A DNA stretch of 24,223 nucleotides, taken from the NCBI GenBank assembly GCA_947457975.1, contig CANGYC010000005.1, forward strand, positions 1 through 24,223, given 5' to 3'. Position numbers and translations under genes: made by a program. Source of the stretch: Comamonadaceae bacterium. Lineage in GTDB: Bacteria > Pseudomonadota > Gammaproteobacteria > Burkholderiales > Burkholderiaceae_C. How positions within the stretch are numbered: position 1 is the stretch's first letter; every line of letters starts with the position of its first letter. Shown here piece after piece: positions 1-8,097 of the stretch. Below the pieces are notes generated by a model. The model ran no database searches and had not been told where the DNA came from. It saw only the letters and a list, made by a program, of their open reading frames with translations.

Positions 1-436
1 GGCCGGCAATCGCGCCGATCAGCCCCCCGGCCATGACGAAGGAGACGGCTTTCTCGCGGTTGGAGGGCTCGGCCAGCTCGGCCGCGGCAAAGCGGTAGAG
101 CTGGGCGTTGGCGTTGTAGTAGCCCGCAATCACCGTGGCCGCCACCAGCACCCAGAAGTGGCTGGTGTAGGCCGCCCAGGCGCACAACAGGGAAGAGAAC
201 ACCGCCACCGCCAGGCCCAACTGGAAAGAGCCTTTGCGGCCCCAGCGCTGCTGCGTGCGCGCCACCAGCCCGGTGGACAGCGCCCCGCCCACCACGTAGC
301 CCATCACTGGGAGGGTCGCCATCCAACCCACCGGCGCCAGCGCCAAGCCGACCAGGCCGTTGATGGCGATGAAGGTGTCGTTGTTGGTGAAGAAAATGCC
401 TTGGCAGGCCACCAGCAGCCAGAGATGTCGATTCAT
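1..436 (-). CDS. MFS transporter, N-terminal part (runs off the window)
   Basis: The minus-strand reading frame from an ATG at 436 is open to the window edge, giving 145 residues of an integral membrane protein. It begins MNRHLWLLVACQGIFF and contains several hydrophobic segments. A short polar loop reading QQRWGRKGS between the second and third segments resembles the loop 2-3 motif of major facilitator superfamily carriers. The C-terminal half lies outside the window, so the substrate cannot be inferred. The gene starts 45 bp after the rsmE stop on the same strand, with GGGG just upstream of the ATG, so it is probably the third gene of an amgK-rsmE-MFS transcript. The family call is fairly firm; nothing points to a particular substrate. 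Confidence 0.8.
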   Translation of the reverse strand, partial: MNRHLWLLVACQGIFFTNNDTFIAINGLVGLALAPVGWMATLPVMGYVVGGALSTGLVARTQQRWGRKGSFQLGLAVAVFSSLLCAWAAYTSHFWVLVAATVIAGYYNANAQLYRFAAAELAEPSNREKAVSFVMAGGLIGAIAG

Positions 437-481
437 CCCCGGCTTATAACCTACGGGCCGGAGGGGAACTGTCGCCTGGGC

Positions 482-1201
482 TCAGCCCACAGCCTGCGCC
501 AGCGCGGCCAGGGCCGCGGTTTCCGCGCGCAGGATGCGCGGCCCCAGGGTCACGGGCAGGAAGCCGGCAGCGCGTGCCTGAGCATCTTCGGCGGGCGAGA
601 GACCGCCTTCGGGGCCGCTCAAGAACAGCAGCTCGCCCACGGGATGCGCGGCCAGCACCTGGGACAGGGGCTGGCTGCCTTCGGCCAGGGAGAGCACGCA
701 GCGCAGGGGCGCCACGCCCGCTGACTGGGGCCACCAGGCGCCCAGCTCGCGCACGGCTTCCACCCGGGGCACACGGTTGCCGCCGCATTGCTCGCAGGCC
801 GCGGTGGCCACCTGTTGCCAGTGCTGCTGCTTCTTGCTGGCACGTTCGCCCGACAGGCGCAGCACGCTGTGCGCGGTGTGCAGGGGCTGCAGGCTGGCGG
901 CGCCCAGTTCGGCGGCTTTTTCCACCAGCCAGTCCATGCGCTCGTTGGCGGGCATGCCCAGCGCCAGGTGCACGCGCCGGCCAGCTTCGCGCTCCACGGC
1001 TTCGTGCGATTCGATGTGCACGTCGACCTCACTGCGGCCCATGCGCTGGATGCGTGCCTGCCATTGGCCGCCCTGTCCGTTGAACAAGGTCAGCGCTTGG
1101 CCAGGCTGCATGCGCAGCACCTGCACATGCCGCGCAGCGCCGGCCGGCAGAGGCAGTTCGGCCCCGCTCTCCAGGGGCAGGTCGACGAAGAAGCGGGGCA
1201 T
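482..1201 (-). CDS. rsmE: 16S rRNA (uracil(1498)-N(3))-methyltransferase RsmE
   Basis: RsmE methylates N3 of U1498 in 16S rRNA of the small subunit, using S-adenosylmethionine. The 239-residue product starts MPRFFVDLPLESG, a typical PUA-like N-terminal domain. It ends in the trefoil-knot SPOUT cofactor site, seen as SGPEGGLSP and, near the C-terminus, LGPRILRAETAALAAL, which is the family signature. The frame is open for another 69 codons upstream, but that part lies inside amgK and has no RsmE character. The ATG at 1201 is chosen because it gives the family length and shares one base with the amgK stop (TGATG), an arrangement for translational coupling. The MFS gene follows on the same strand. 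Confidence 0.95.
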   Translation of the reverse strand: MPRFFVDLPLESGAELPLPAGAARHVQVLRMQPGQALTLFNGQGGQWQARIQRMGRSEVDVHIESHEAVEREAGRRVHLALGMPANERMDWLVEKAAELGAASLQPLHTAHSVLRLSGERASKKQQHWQQVATAACEQCGGNRVPRVEAVRELGAWWPQSAGVAPLRCVLSLAEGSQPLSQVLAAHPVGELLFLSGPEGGLSPAEDAQARAAGFLPVTLGPRILRAETAALAALAQAVG

Positions 1202-2322
1202 CAGAAGGTGTAGCCCGCTTGCACGGCACTGCCTTCGATCTCTTCGAGCAGGTGCATCAGCGGGCTGAGCTGGCGGTAGCGCGAGGCGGTGCTGCGCACG
1301 TAGTGGATGAAGCGCGGCGTATCGGCCAGGTAGTGGGGCTTGCCGTCGCGCAGGGTCAGGCGCGCAAAGATGCCCAGCACCTTCAGGTGCCGCTGCAGGC
1401 CCATCCACTCGACCGCGGCATAGAACTCGCCGAAGTCGTTGCCCACTGGCAGGCCCGCCTGGCGGGCCTGTTGCCAGTAGCGCACGGTGATGTCGAGCAC
1501 GAACTCCTCGTCCCAGCTCAAGAACGCATCGCGCATCAGGCTGGCGATGTCATAGGTGACGGGGCCGTAGACCGCATCTTGGAAATCCAGTACGCCCAGG
1601 GATGCGCGCGGATCGGCCGGCTGCACCATGAGGTTGCGCGGCATGAAGTCGCGGTGCACATACACGCGGGCGCCGCCCAGGGCTTCGAGGTTGTGCTGCC
1701 GGATCTGCGCAAAGAGCGCCTCGAGGGTCTGCTGTTGCTTGGTGCTGAGCTGCAGGCCGCGGTGGCGGGCCACGTACCAGTCGGGGAAGAGGGCGAGCTC
1801 GCGTGAGAGCAGCGCCTCGTCATAGGGCGGCAGCACGCCGGGCCGCGAGGCGAGCTGCCAGCGCACGAGCGCGTCGATGGCGCCCAGGTACAGATCGTGA
1901 GCGAGCTCGCCGCGCTGAGGGGTCTGCGAGGTGTCGCCTTGCTGGATCAGCTGCATCATGGTCTGCGCACCCAGATCGTTCAGCAGCATGAAGCCCTGCG
2001 CCTGGTCCCAGGCCAGCACCTCCGGGGCGCGCAGACCGGCGCTGTGCATCAAGCCGGCCACGTGCACGAAGGGCTCGCAGTTCTCGTGGGCGGGCGGCGC
2101 GTCCATGATGATGCGGCTGTCGCCCTGCACGGTGTCGATGCGCAGGTAGCGCCTAAAGCTCGCATCGGCCGAGGCCGGGCGCAGGCTGGTGGTGTGCAGG
2201 CACTGGTCCTGGGCCAGGCGCTGCAGCCATGCCTCGAAGGCTGCGGCGCGGGCCGGGTCGGCCCAGGTCACGGCGGTGGCTGCCGCGGTCTGGGCCGGGG
2301 ACGGTGCGGAAGAAGGCGTCAT
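1201..2322 (-). CDS. amgK: N-acetylmuramate/N-acetylglucosamine kinase AmgK (aminoglycoside phosphotransferase fold)
   Basis: The 373-residue protein has the APH/choline-kinase fold. The catalytic loop is HRDFMPRN (H223, Asp225, Asn230), followed by the metal-binding LDFQD (Asp246) and then VTYDIASLMRD, which fits the AmgK family. AmgK phosphorylates the anomeric position of MurNAc and GlcNAc in the peptidoglycan recycling route that leads to UDP-MurNAc and bypasses MurA, the fosfomycin target. The gene is divergent from lptD, the same neighbourhood known in pseudomonads. The usual partner murU (the nucleotidyltransferase) is not next to it here; rsmE follows instead with a one-base overlap. 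The family is certain. The exact sugar kinase role rests on sequence similarity and on the lptD neighbourhood. Confidence 0.85.
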   Translation of the reverse strand: MTPSSAPSPAQTAAATAVTWADPARAAAFEAWLQRLAQDQCLHTTSLRPASADASFRRYLRIDTVQGDSRIIMDAPPAHENCEPFVHVAGLMHSAGLRAPEVLAWDQAQGFMLLNDLGAQTMMQLIQQGDTSQTPQRGELAHDLYLGAIDALVRWQLASRPGVLPPYDEALLSRELALFPDWYVARHRGLQLSTKQQQTLEALFAQIRQHNLEALGGARVYVHRDFMPRNLMVQPADPRASLGVLDFQDAVYGPVTYDIASLMRDAFLSWDEEFVLDITVRYWQQARQAGLPVGNDFGEFYAAVEWMGLQRHLKVLGIFARLTLRDGKPHYLADTPRFIHYVRSTASRYRQLSPLMHLLEEIEGSAVQAGYTF

Positions 2323-2381
2323 GGGGGCTCGTGGATAATTGCGCGAATTTGGCAGACCCGGGTTTTATCTCATATTTCACG
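2323..2381. promoter_or_regulatory. Divergent amgK/lptD control region
   Basis: Only 59 bp separate the start codons of amgK (minus) and lptD (plus), so both promoters must lie here or reach into the coding ends. GATAAT at 2334-2339 is a possible plus-strand -10 box, but no good -35 box lies 17 bp upstream of it. Promoter positions therefore remain unassigned. Confidence 0.3.
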
Positions 2382-4790
2382 ATGCGCTCGGCCCCACGTC
2401 CGCGTTTTCTACCTCTGGCCGGCGCAAGCATCTTCTCGGGCCTGGCCACGCTGGCCGTTTCCGTGGCCCACGCCCAGGCCCCGCCCGGCAGCGAGGCGGC
2501 TCCGCCTCCGGTTTACCTGCGCCCCTCGCCCATGCTGGCCGACGAGCTCTCTCCCGAGAGCAAGAAGGGCCCGACCTTCGTTTTCGGTGACCGCGTCAGT
2601 GGTCAGCCCGAGGTGCGCACCAGTGTGCAGGGCCAGGCCGAGCTGCGCCGCGCGGCCACGGCCATTCGGGCCGACCGGATCGATCTGGAAGAGTCCACCC
2701 AGCTGGTTACTACCCAGGGCCAGGTGCGCATCCAGACCATGGGCAATCTGTTTCTCGGCACCGAGCTTCAACTGAGGCTCGATACCTTCGAGGGCTTTTT
2801 CAGCCAGGTCGATTTCCGCCTGCGCAGCGGCGCCAACGGGCGGGCCGAACGCATCGACTTCCTGGGCGAGCAGCGCATGATCGCGCACCGGGGGGCGTAC
2901 ACCACTTGCGAGCGCGACAACGACGCCAGCTGGACGCCGAGCTGGGACTTCCGCGCCCAGCGCATGCACTTCGACTTTGACGCCGGTGTTGGCGAGGCCT
3001 ACAGGCCGGTGCTGCGCTTCAAGGGCGTGCCCTTCATGGCCTGGGGGGGCAGCTTGAGTTTTCCCCTGAGCGAAAAGCGCAAGTCGGGTCTGTTACCCCC
3101 GTCCTATGTGCTGGACACCACCAGCGGCTTCAGCCTGGTCACGCCCTATTACCTGGACATCGCACCCAACCGCGATGCCACCATCACCCCCACCTTGATG
3201 AGCAAGCGCGGCCTCGATCTGGGCGCCGAGTTCCGCTACCTGGAGCGCGAGTACCGTGGCGTCCTGCGGACCAATTTCATGCCGGGTGACAACCTGGCCG
3301 GCCAGGACCGCTGGGCCTACAGCCTGCAGCACAACAGCTTGCTACCTGCCACGGTTGCCGGGGGTGGCCTGAGTTATGTGCTGAACCTGAACCGGGTGAG
3401 CGATGACAACTACTGGCGCGATTTCCCGCGCCAGCAGAACAAGGCGCTGGTGCAGCGCCTCTTGCCCAGCGATGTGTCGCTGAACTGGGGCCGTGGCCCC
3501 TGGACGGTGGGCCTTCGCTCGCTCTCCTGGCAGACCTTGCAGTCGCCCGATTCCATCATCGTGCCGCCCTATGACCGGCTGCCTCAGCTGACCACGCGCT
3601 ACGCCCTGCTGGATGTGCCCTTGGCGGGGCTGGGCGGCGTGGACTGGTCGGTAGACACTGACTTCACGCGCTTTCAGGCGCAGCGCATCGCGGCCTCTCA
3701 GATCAATGCAGACCGTTTCGTGGGCCGCGCACAAATCAGCCGGCCCATGGTGTGGGCGGCCGGCTACATCACGCCCAAGGTGCAGCTGCACGCCACGCAG
3801 TACAACTTTGCCCAGGAATGGAACGGCCTGAATACCGCCGCCCGCACCGTGCCGACCTTCAGCCTCGATGGTGGCTTGCAGTTCGAGCGCGAGGCCCGAT
3901 TCTTTGGCCGAGATTTCGTGCAGACCCTGGAGCCGCGGGCCTTCTATGTGTACACGCCCTACCGGAACCAGAGCGCCCTGCCCAATTACGACAGCGCGGA
4001 AAACAGTTTCAACTTCGCCAGCCTGTTCCTGGAAAACAGCTACATCGGCAACGACCGCATTGCCGACGCCAACCTCGTTACGCTGGGCGTGACGTCCCGC
4101 CTGCTGGTGCCCAGCACCGGCGCAGAGGCCTTGCGCCTGGGTGTGGCCCAGCGCGTCCGCTTTGCCGATCAGCGCGTCACCCTGGACGGCAGCGTCCCCC
4201 CGGTCAATTCCGACCGCCTGAGCGACTTGCTGGTGGGCGCCAGCGTGAACTGGACGCCGCAGTGGTCCATGAGCTTGACCACCCAGATCAATCCCCAGCA
4301 AGGTGACTCCAAGCGCAGCGCCATCGGCGCCCGCTACAACCCGACTCCTTATCGGGTGGTCACGGCGTCTTACAAGCGCCAGCAGGCGATCACCAGTTCG
4401 GACACGGGCAGCCAACAGATCGACGTGGGCTGGCAGTGGCCTATCAACGACCTCTGGGGTGACCGCGGCCAGGCCCGCGCCGGCGAGGGCCTGGGCGGGC
4501 GGCGCTGGTACAGCGTGGGGCGCTTGAACTACAGCGCCATCGACGGCAAGCTGGTCGACAGCGTGGTGGGCCTGGAGTACGACGGCTGCTGCTGGATCGC
4601 GCGTGCCGTGCTGCAGCGCTCCACACGGGGCCTGACCACCACCAACACGCAGATCATGTTTCAGCTCGAGTTCGTGGGCTTTTCGCGCATCGGCAACAAT
4701 CCCCTGAGCACCCTGCGCTCCAACGTGCCGCGCTACCAGGTGCTGCGTGAGCAGGTCAGCATGCCCAGCCGCTTCACCAACTATGAATAA
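2382..4790 (+). CDS. lptD: LPS-assembly outer-membrane protein LptD
   Basis: LptD is the beta-barrel that, with the lipoprotein LptE, inserts lipopolysaccharide into the outer leaflet of the outer membrane. The 802-residue product has a signal peptide cleaved near AHA-Q at residue 31. It continues with a periplasmic OstA/LptA-like jellyroll (about residues 70-180) and a long LptD barrel domain ending ...SRFTNYE. The ATG at 2382 is chosen because it begins the signal peptide; the frame extends further upstream but overlaps amgK antisense. Cysteines occur only at 176, 736 and 737 (YDGCCWIAR). They match three of the four disulfide cysteines of E. coli LptD, and the one near the mature N-terminus is absent. 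surA overlaps the 3' end by 8 bp, so the two are co-translated. Confidence 0.96.
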   Translation: MRSAPRPRFLPLAGASIFSGLATLAVSVAHAQAPPGSEAAPPPVYLRPSPMLADELSPESKKGPTFVFGDRVSGQPEVRTSVQGQAELRRAATAIRADRIDLEESTQLVTTQGQVRIQTMGNLFLGTELQLRLDTFEGFFSQVDFRLRSGANGRAERIDFLGEQRMIAHRGAYTTCERDNDASWTPSWDFRAQRMHFDFDAGVGEAYRPVLRFKGVPFMAWGGSLSFPLSEKRKSGLLPPSYVLDTTSGFSLVTPYYLDIAPNRDATITPTLMSKRGLDLGAEFRYLEREYRGVLRTNFMPGDNLAGQDRWAYSLQHNSLLPATVAGGGLSYVLNLNRVSDDNYWRDFPRQQNKALVQRLLPSDVSLNWGRGPWTVGLRSLSWQTLQSPDSIIVPPYDRLPQLTTRYALLDVPLAGLGGVDWSVDTDFTRFQAQRIAASQINADRFVGRAQISRPMVWAAGYITPKVQLHATQYNFAQEWNGLNTAARTVPTFSLDGGLQFEREARFFGRDFVQTLEPRAFYVYTPYRNQSALPNYDSAENSFNFASLFLENSYIGNDRIADANLVTLGVTSRLLVPSTGAEALRLGVAQRVRFADQRVTLDGSVPPVNSDRLSDLLVGASVNWTPQWSMSLTTQINPQQGDSKRSAIGARYNPTPYRVVTASYKRQQAITSSDTGSQQIDVGWQWPINDLWGDRGQARAGEGLGGRRWYSVGRLNYSAIDGKLVDSVVGLEYDGCCWIARAVLQRSTRGLTTTNTQIMFQLEFVGFSRIGNNPLSTLRSNVPRYQVLREQVSMPSRFTNYE

Positions 4791-6138
4791 GCACCCCTCT
4801 TCGAACCATTCCCTGCGCCGCCTGCCTCGGCTGGTGGCTCTGTTGGGGGTCTTGTGTCTGGCTGGTGCCAGCCAGGCCCAGACAAGCACGCCCGCCAGAG
4901 GCACGATTCAGTCGGCGGACTACATCGTGGCCGTGGTCAATTCCGAGCCCATCACCAACCAAGAAGTCCTGCTGCGCATGCAGCGCCTGGCGCCACAACT
5001 GGCCCAGCAGGGTCGCCCCGTCCCTCCGCGGGCCGAGTTTGTGCGCCTGGTGCTCGAGCGCTTGATTGCCGACCGCGTGCAGCTGCAGACGGCCAAGACC
5101 ATTGGCATCCGGGTGGAGGACGATGCGGTGGAGCAGGCCGCCGCCGACGTGGCTCGCCAAAACCAGATCAGCGTGGCCGAGCTTCGCCAGCGCCTGGCCG
5201 CCGACGGCATCAGCTTCGATCGTTTTCGCCAGGACCTGCGCGAGGAGCTGTTGCTCATGCGCCTGCGTGAGCGGGAGGGCGATGGCCGGGTGCGGGTGAG
5301 CGAGCAGGACATCGACCGTTTCATGGCCGAGAGAAAGGCCGAGATGGCCAATGGCCCGGCTGAGATCAACGTGGCCCAAATTTTGGTGGCCGTGCCCGAG
5401 AGCGCCAGCCCTGAGGAGGTGGCGGTCCTCGAGACGAAGGCCCGCCAGATCCGCCAGCGCGTGGACGCTGGTGCCGACTTCGCCTCGCTGGCCCGCGAGC
5501 TCTCCGATGCGGGTGACAAGGCCAACGGCGGGTTGCTGGGCCTGCGCAGCACCGAGCGCTATCCACCGCTGTTTGTTGATGCCCTCAAGGGACTGCCGGT
5601 GGGCGGCTTGGCCGGGCCCGTGCGCAGCGGCGCAGGCTTTCACGTGCTCAAGCTGGCTGAAAGAAGGTTGGCCGACGATCCCCAGGCCACGGTGACCCAG
5701 ACCCGTGCACGCCACATATTGCTCAAACCCAGCCCCCGCCTGAGCGAGGCGGCCGCGCGCCAGCGCCTGGCTGACTTCAAGCGCCGCATCGAGGCCGCTC
5801 AGGTTGAGTTCGCCCAGCTGGCGCGCGAGTTCAGCGAGGACGCCTCGGCCCGGGAAGGCGGCGATCTGGGATGGGCGTCCCCTGGCATGTTCGTGCCCGA
5901 GTTCGAGCAGGTGATGGACAAGCTTCAGCCTGGCCAGATCTCGGCACCGCTGCAGTCGCGTTTTGGGCTGCACCTCATTCAGGTGCTCGAGCGCCGCGAG
6001 ACCCAGCTGTCCGACCGCGAGCGGCGCGACCTGGCCCGCCGCGAGCTGCGCGAGCAAAAGGCCGAGGAGTCCATGCGCACCTTCCTGCAGGACCTGCGTG
6101 GCCAGGCCTATATCGAATACCGCGAGCCGCCCCAGTGA
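4783..6138 (+). CDS. surA: Periplasmic chaperone and peptidyl-prolyl isomerase SurA
   Basis: SurA escorts unfolded outer-membrane proteins, LptD among them, through the periplasm. The 451-residue product carries a signal peptide with likely cleavage at SQA-Q (residue 32). It then has the SurA N-terminal chaperone region (about 45-180), a first parvulin domain (about 193-290) and a second parvulin domain starting near residue 307 at RARHILLKP, with the usual [16 protein letters not shown] stretch. A short C-terminal helix packs against the chaperone core. The ATG at 4783 overlaps the lptD stop by 8 bp and gives a normal secretory start; the in-frame ATG at 4747 would place 12 extra residues before the signal peptide. 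rsmA follows after 13 bp. Confidence 0.95.
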   Translation: MNKHPSSNHSLRRLPRLVALLGVLCLAGASQAQTSTPARGTIQSADYIVAVVNSEPITNQEVLLRMQRLAPQLAQQGRPVPPRAEFVRLVLERLIADRVQLQTAKTIGIRVEDDAVEQAAADVARQNQISVAELRQRLAADGISFDRFRQDLREELLLMRLREREGDGRVRVSEQDIDRFMAERKAEMANGPAEINVAQILVAVPESASPEEVAVLETKARQIRQRVDAGADFASLARELSDAGDKANGGLLGLRSTERYPPLFVDALKGLPVGGLAGPVRSGAGFHVLKLAERRLADDPQATVTQTRARHILLKPSPRLSEAAARQRLADFKRRIEAAQVEFAQLAREFSEDASAREGGDLGWASPGMFVPEFEQVMDKLQPGQISAPLQSRFGLHLIQVLERRETQLSDRERRDLARRELREQKAEESMRTFLQDLRGQAYIEYREPPQ

Positions 6139-6151
6139 TCCGGCGCCTGTC

Positions 6152-6925
6152 TTGAAGCACATCGCCCGCAAGCGCTTCGGTCAGCACTTTCTCACGGATG
6201 GCGGCATCATCGATGCCATCGTCCGCGCCATCGATCCCCGCCCCGGCCAGCCCATGGTGGAGATCGGCCCGGGCTTAGCTGCGCTCACCCAGCCCCTGGT
6301 CGAACGCTTGGGGCGCCTGACCGTCATTGAGCTCGATCGCGACCTCGCGGCGCAGCTGCGCACGCATGGGCAGCTGGACGTTGTCGAGTCCGACGTGCTC
6401 AAGGTGGATGTCCGGGCGCTGGCCCGTCGCCTGCAGGCCGACAAGCTGCGCATCGTCGGCAACCTGCCCTACAACATTTCCTCGCCCATTCTTTTTCACC
6501 TCCTGGAGGTGGCCGATGTGGTGCAGGACCAGCACTTCATGCTGCAAAAGGAAGTCATCGACCGCATGGTGGCCGTCCCGTCCACGGGCGACTACGGCCG
6601 CCTCAGCGTGATGCTGCAGTGGCGCTATGCCATGGAAGACGTGCTCTTCGTGCCGCCGGGCAGCTTTGATCCACCCCCGCGTGTGGACAGCGCTGTGGTG
6701 CGCATGGTGCCGCTCGCCCAGCCGCCGCAGCTCAAGCCCGAGCTGCTCAGCGAGCTGGTGCAGGTGGCTTTCAGCCAGCGCCGCAAGCTCTTGCGCCACA
6801 CCTTGGGCCGCTGGCTGGAGCAGCGCGCCTTTTCTGGCGCTTTTGACGTGCAACGTCGCGCCGAGGAGGTGCCTGCATCCGAGTACGTGGCCCTGGTGCA
6901 GGCGCTGGAGCCCGCGGCCTCTTGA
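6152..6925 (+). CDS. rsmA: 16S rRNA (adenine(1518)-N(6)/adenine(1519)-N(6))-dimethyltransferase RsmA (KsgA)
   Basis: RsmA dimethylates A1518 and A1519 in the 3' terminal helix of 16S rRNA and acts as a late checkpoint of 30S assembly. From the chosen start the protein is 257 residues: [16 protein letters not shown], the SAM-binding [10 protein letters not shown] (motif I, GPG at 39-41), the acidic residue E60, and the catalytic NLPYNISSP (104-112). The start is taken as TTG at 6152. It is the only start-like codon that begins the conserved [13 protein letters not shown] block, and it lies 13 bp after the surA stop. No clear Shine-Dalgarno precedes it, so translation probably depends on coupling to surA. 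The pdxA gene found between surA and rsmA in enterobacteria is absent. Confidence 0.94.
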   Translation: MKHIARKRFGQHFLTDGGIIDAIVRAIDPRPGQPMVEIGPGLAALTQPLVERLGRLTVIELDRDLAAQLRTHGQLDVVESDVLKVDVRALARRLQADKLRIVGNLPYNISSPILFHLLEVADVVQDQHFMLQKEVIDRMVAVPSTGDYGRLSVMLQWRYAMEDVLFVPPGSFDPPPRVDSAVVRMVPLAQPPQLKPELLSELVQVAFSQRRKLLRHTLGRWLEQRAFSGAFDVQRRAEEVPASEYVALVQALEPAAS

Positions 6926-6930
6926 AAAGC

Positions 6931-6958
6931 GAAAAGCCCGTCGGTCGACGGGCTTTTC
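6931..6958. terminator. Bidirectional intrinsic terminator after rsmA
   Basis: The arms 6931-6943 and 6946-6958 are perfect 13-bp inverted repeats (GAAAAGCCCGTCG and its complement) starting 5 bp after the rsmA stop. A GC-rich stem flanked by A-run and T-run works in both directions. It ends the lptD-surA-rsmA transcript and can also stop transcripts coming from the barstar side. Confidence 0.9.
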
Positions 6959-6995
6959 GGTGTGCAAGCCCCAGCTGCGGGGCAGACGCGGTTCT

Positions 6996-7085
6996 TCAGG
7001 CTGCGGCGAGCCAGTAACCGGCGTTGAACGGGCTGCTCATGCGCAGCGCCAGGGGCGAGACGTCGACCAGTTTGTCGGTCGGCAT
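6996..7085 (-). CDS. Possible 29-residue peptide downstream of barstar
   Basis: A minus-strand ATG at 7085 opens a 29-codon frame reading MPTDKLVDVSPLALRMSSP and ending NAGYWLAAA. GAGGGTGG lies about 9-16 bases upstream and could serve as a ribosome binding site. The same frame is open back to 7181, inside the barstar 3' end. I do not recognise the peptide. It could be a real small protein, the remnant of a longer gene, or chance. It lies between the barstar hairpin and the shared terminator, the only candidate gene in this 200-bp gap. Confidence 0.22.
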   Translation of the reverse strand: MPTDKLVDVSPLALRMSSPFNAGYWLAAA

Positions 7086-7125
7086 GGGTTCGCCACCCTC
7101 TTCCGTTGCTTGCGGGGCCTCATTC

Positions 7126-7160
7126 GCCCGTTCCCCTTGGCCAATCTCCGGGGAACGGGC
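7126..7160. repeat. Strong inverted repeat at the barstar stop codon
   Basis: GCCCGTTCCCC at 7126-7136 and GGGGAACGGGC at 7150-7160 are perfect 11-bp arms around a 13-base loop that itself contains the palindrome TTGGCCAA (7137-7144). In the minus-strand transcript the stem begins with the last base of the barstar TAG codon. No T-run follows, so it is not a classical intrinsic terminator. It more likely protects the mRNA 3' end or assists termination. Confidence 0.6.
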
Positions 7161-7579
7161 TACAGAAAAGAATAGAAACATCTGAACGGTATCTTTCGGT
7201 CCGCCCAGTAGTCGGCGGCATCGCGGAAGATATCGAGCAGCTGCTCGCGAGCCTCCTTGTCGAACTTGGCGTTCGCAGGGATCTGCTCCAGCACCACGAT
7301 GAAGCCCGGCTGCTGGCCCGACTTGTGCACCAGGTCGGTCATGCAGTCGTAGAGCGCATCAAAGTTCTTGCCGAAATGCGCGGGAAAGGTGTACTGCGCG
7401 GCGATCATGTCCAGCACGTCCTGCTTGCTCTGTGCGTTCGCCAGGTTTGCATACAGGAAGTGGTGGCCCAGCCCATTGGCTGCATCCTGCAGGTCCGACA
7501 CACGAAATGCGCGGATGGACTGCACGATGTTGGTCCTCACAGTACGAAGTGGCATGTCCATCTTCGTGTCTTTTTCCAT
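7160..7579 (-). CDS. Barstar-family ribonuclease inhibitor
   Basis: Barstar proteins are small cytoplasmic inhibitors that bind and block barnase-type ribonucleases. The product, about 139 residues, has the family core: FGKNFDALYDCMTDL in the middle, followed by a hydrophobic strand (GFIVVLEQIP), a helix (REQLLDIFRDAADYWADR) and the terminal PFRCFYSFL. It has an N-terminal extension of about 40 residues compared with the 89-residue Bacillus protein. Possible starts are ATG at 7579, 7561 or 7555, and TTG at 7597. None has a strong ribosome binding site, and 7579 is a compromise. The gene lies 51 bp downstream of the secreted ribonuclease gene on the same strand, the expected toxin-then-inhibitor order. 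The family call is strong and the start is uncertain. Confidence 0.88.
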   Translation of the reverse strand: MEKDTKMDMPLRTVRTNIVQSIRAFRVSDLQDAANGLGHHFLYANLANAQSKQDVLDMIAAQYTFPAHFGKNFDALYDCMTDLVHKSGQQPGFIVVLEQIPANAKFDKEAREQLLDIFRDAADYWADRKIPFRCFYSFL

Positions 7580-7630
7580 GGAAAAGCTCAAGCCCAAGTT
7601 ACAAAAATCAAAATGGCCCGGACGTTCAGC

Positions 7631-8044
7631 TTATTGAACGATCCGGCGAAAACTCGCGTAGTGGTCTTCGGTGTAGTAGCAGGCATCGGGTCGGGTGGGC
7701 ACCTGCCCGCCGCACACAATTCGCCTGGCTCCTCGATGACTGACCTCTGGCGTCCTGACGGTGTATTCACGGTAAAAACCGCGTGGCTGGGAAGGCAGAA
7801 GCCGTTCCCGGTTGCCAAACACCGTGCCGTCCTTGTCATGCCGGAAGGGGCCGCCTTGGTAAATTAAGGTCAACACTTGCTGACCCTGCACCGGAAGCTG
7901 CGCCACGGCAATCGTGGTGTCGGCGGTTTTGGTGTCTGCGGTGACCGGGCCCTTGGCTGAAACTGGCGCGCTCAACACGCTGGCCAGCCCCATAAGGAGC
8001 ACTGTCAGGGCGTGGCGCCAGCCACGTCCATCATTCCGCCACAT
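7631..8044 (-). CDS. Secreted guanyl-specific ribonuclease (barnase/RNase Sa type)
   Basis: The 137-residue protein has a signal peptide (hydrophobic core LTVLLMGLASVLS, likely cleavage near VSA-K at residue 30). The compact microbial ribonuclease domain follows: GGPFRHDKDGTVFGNRE, YREYTVRTP and CYYTEDHYASFRRI. By comparison with RNase Sa, the catalytic residues are Glu93, Arg108 and His128, all present. Cys111 and Cys122 could form a disulfide. Such enzymes cleave RNA after guanosine. The barstar gene directly downstream protects the producing cell. AAAGGG lies 6 bases before the ATG at 8044. The role could be nutrient scavenging from RNA or killing of competitors; no secretion-system or polymorphic-toxin domain is fused to it. 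Confidence 0.9.
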   Translation of the reverse strand: MWRNDGRGWRHALTVLLMGLASVLSAPVSAKGPVTADTKTADTTIAVAQLPVQGQQVLTLIYQGGPFRHDKDGTVFGNRERLLPSQPRGFYREYTVRTPEVSHRGARRIVCGGQVPTRPDACYYTEDHYASFRRIVQ

Positions 8045-8097
8045 GAAAACCCTTTCTCGAACCCCAGGAACCTGCCTCGAAGGAACAAGCCCTACAC

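Noticed and set aside
3342..4904. A 520-codon minus-strand frame opposite lptD and the start of surA
   Set aside because: Composition artefact opposite conserved coding sequence; no domain and no ribosome binding site.
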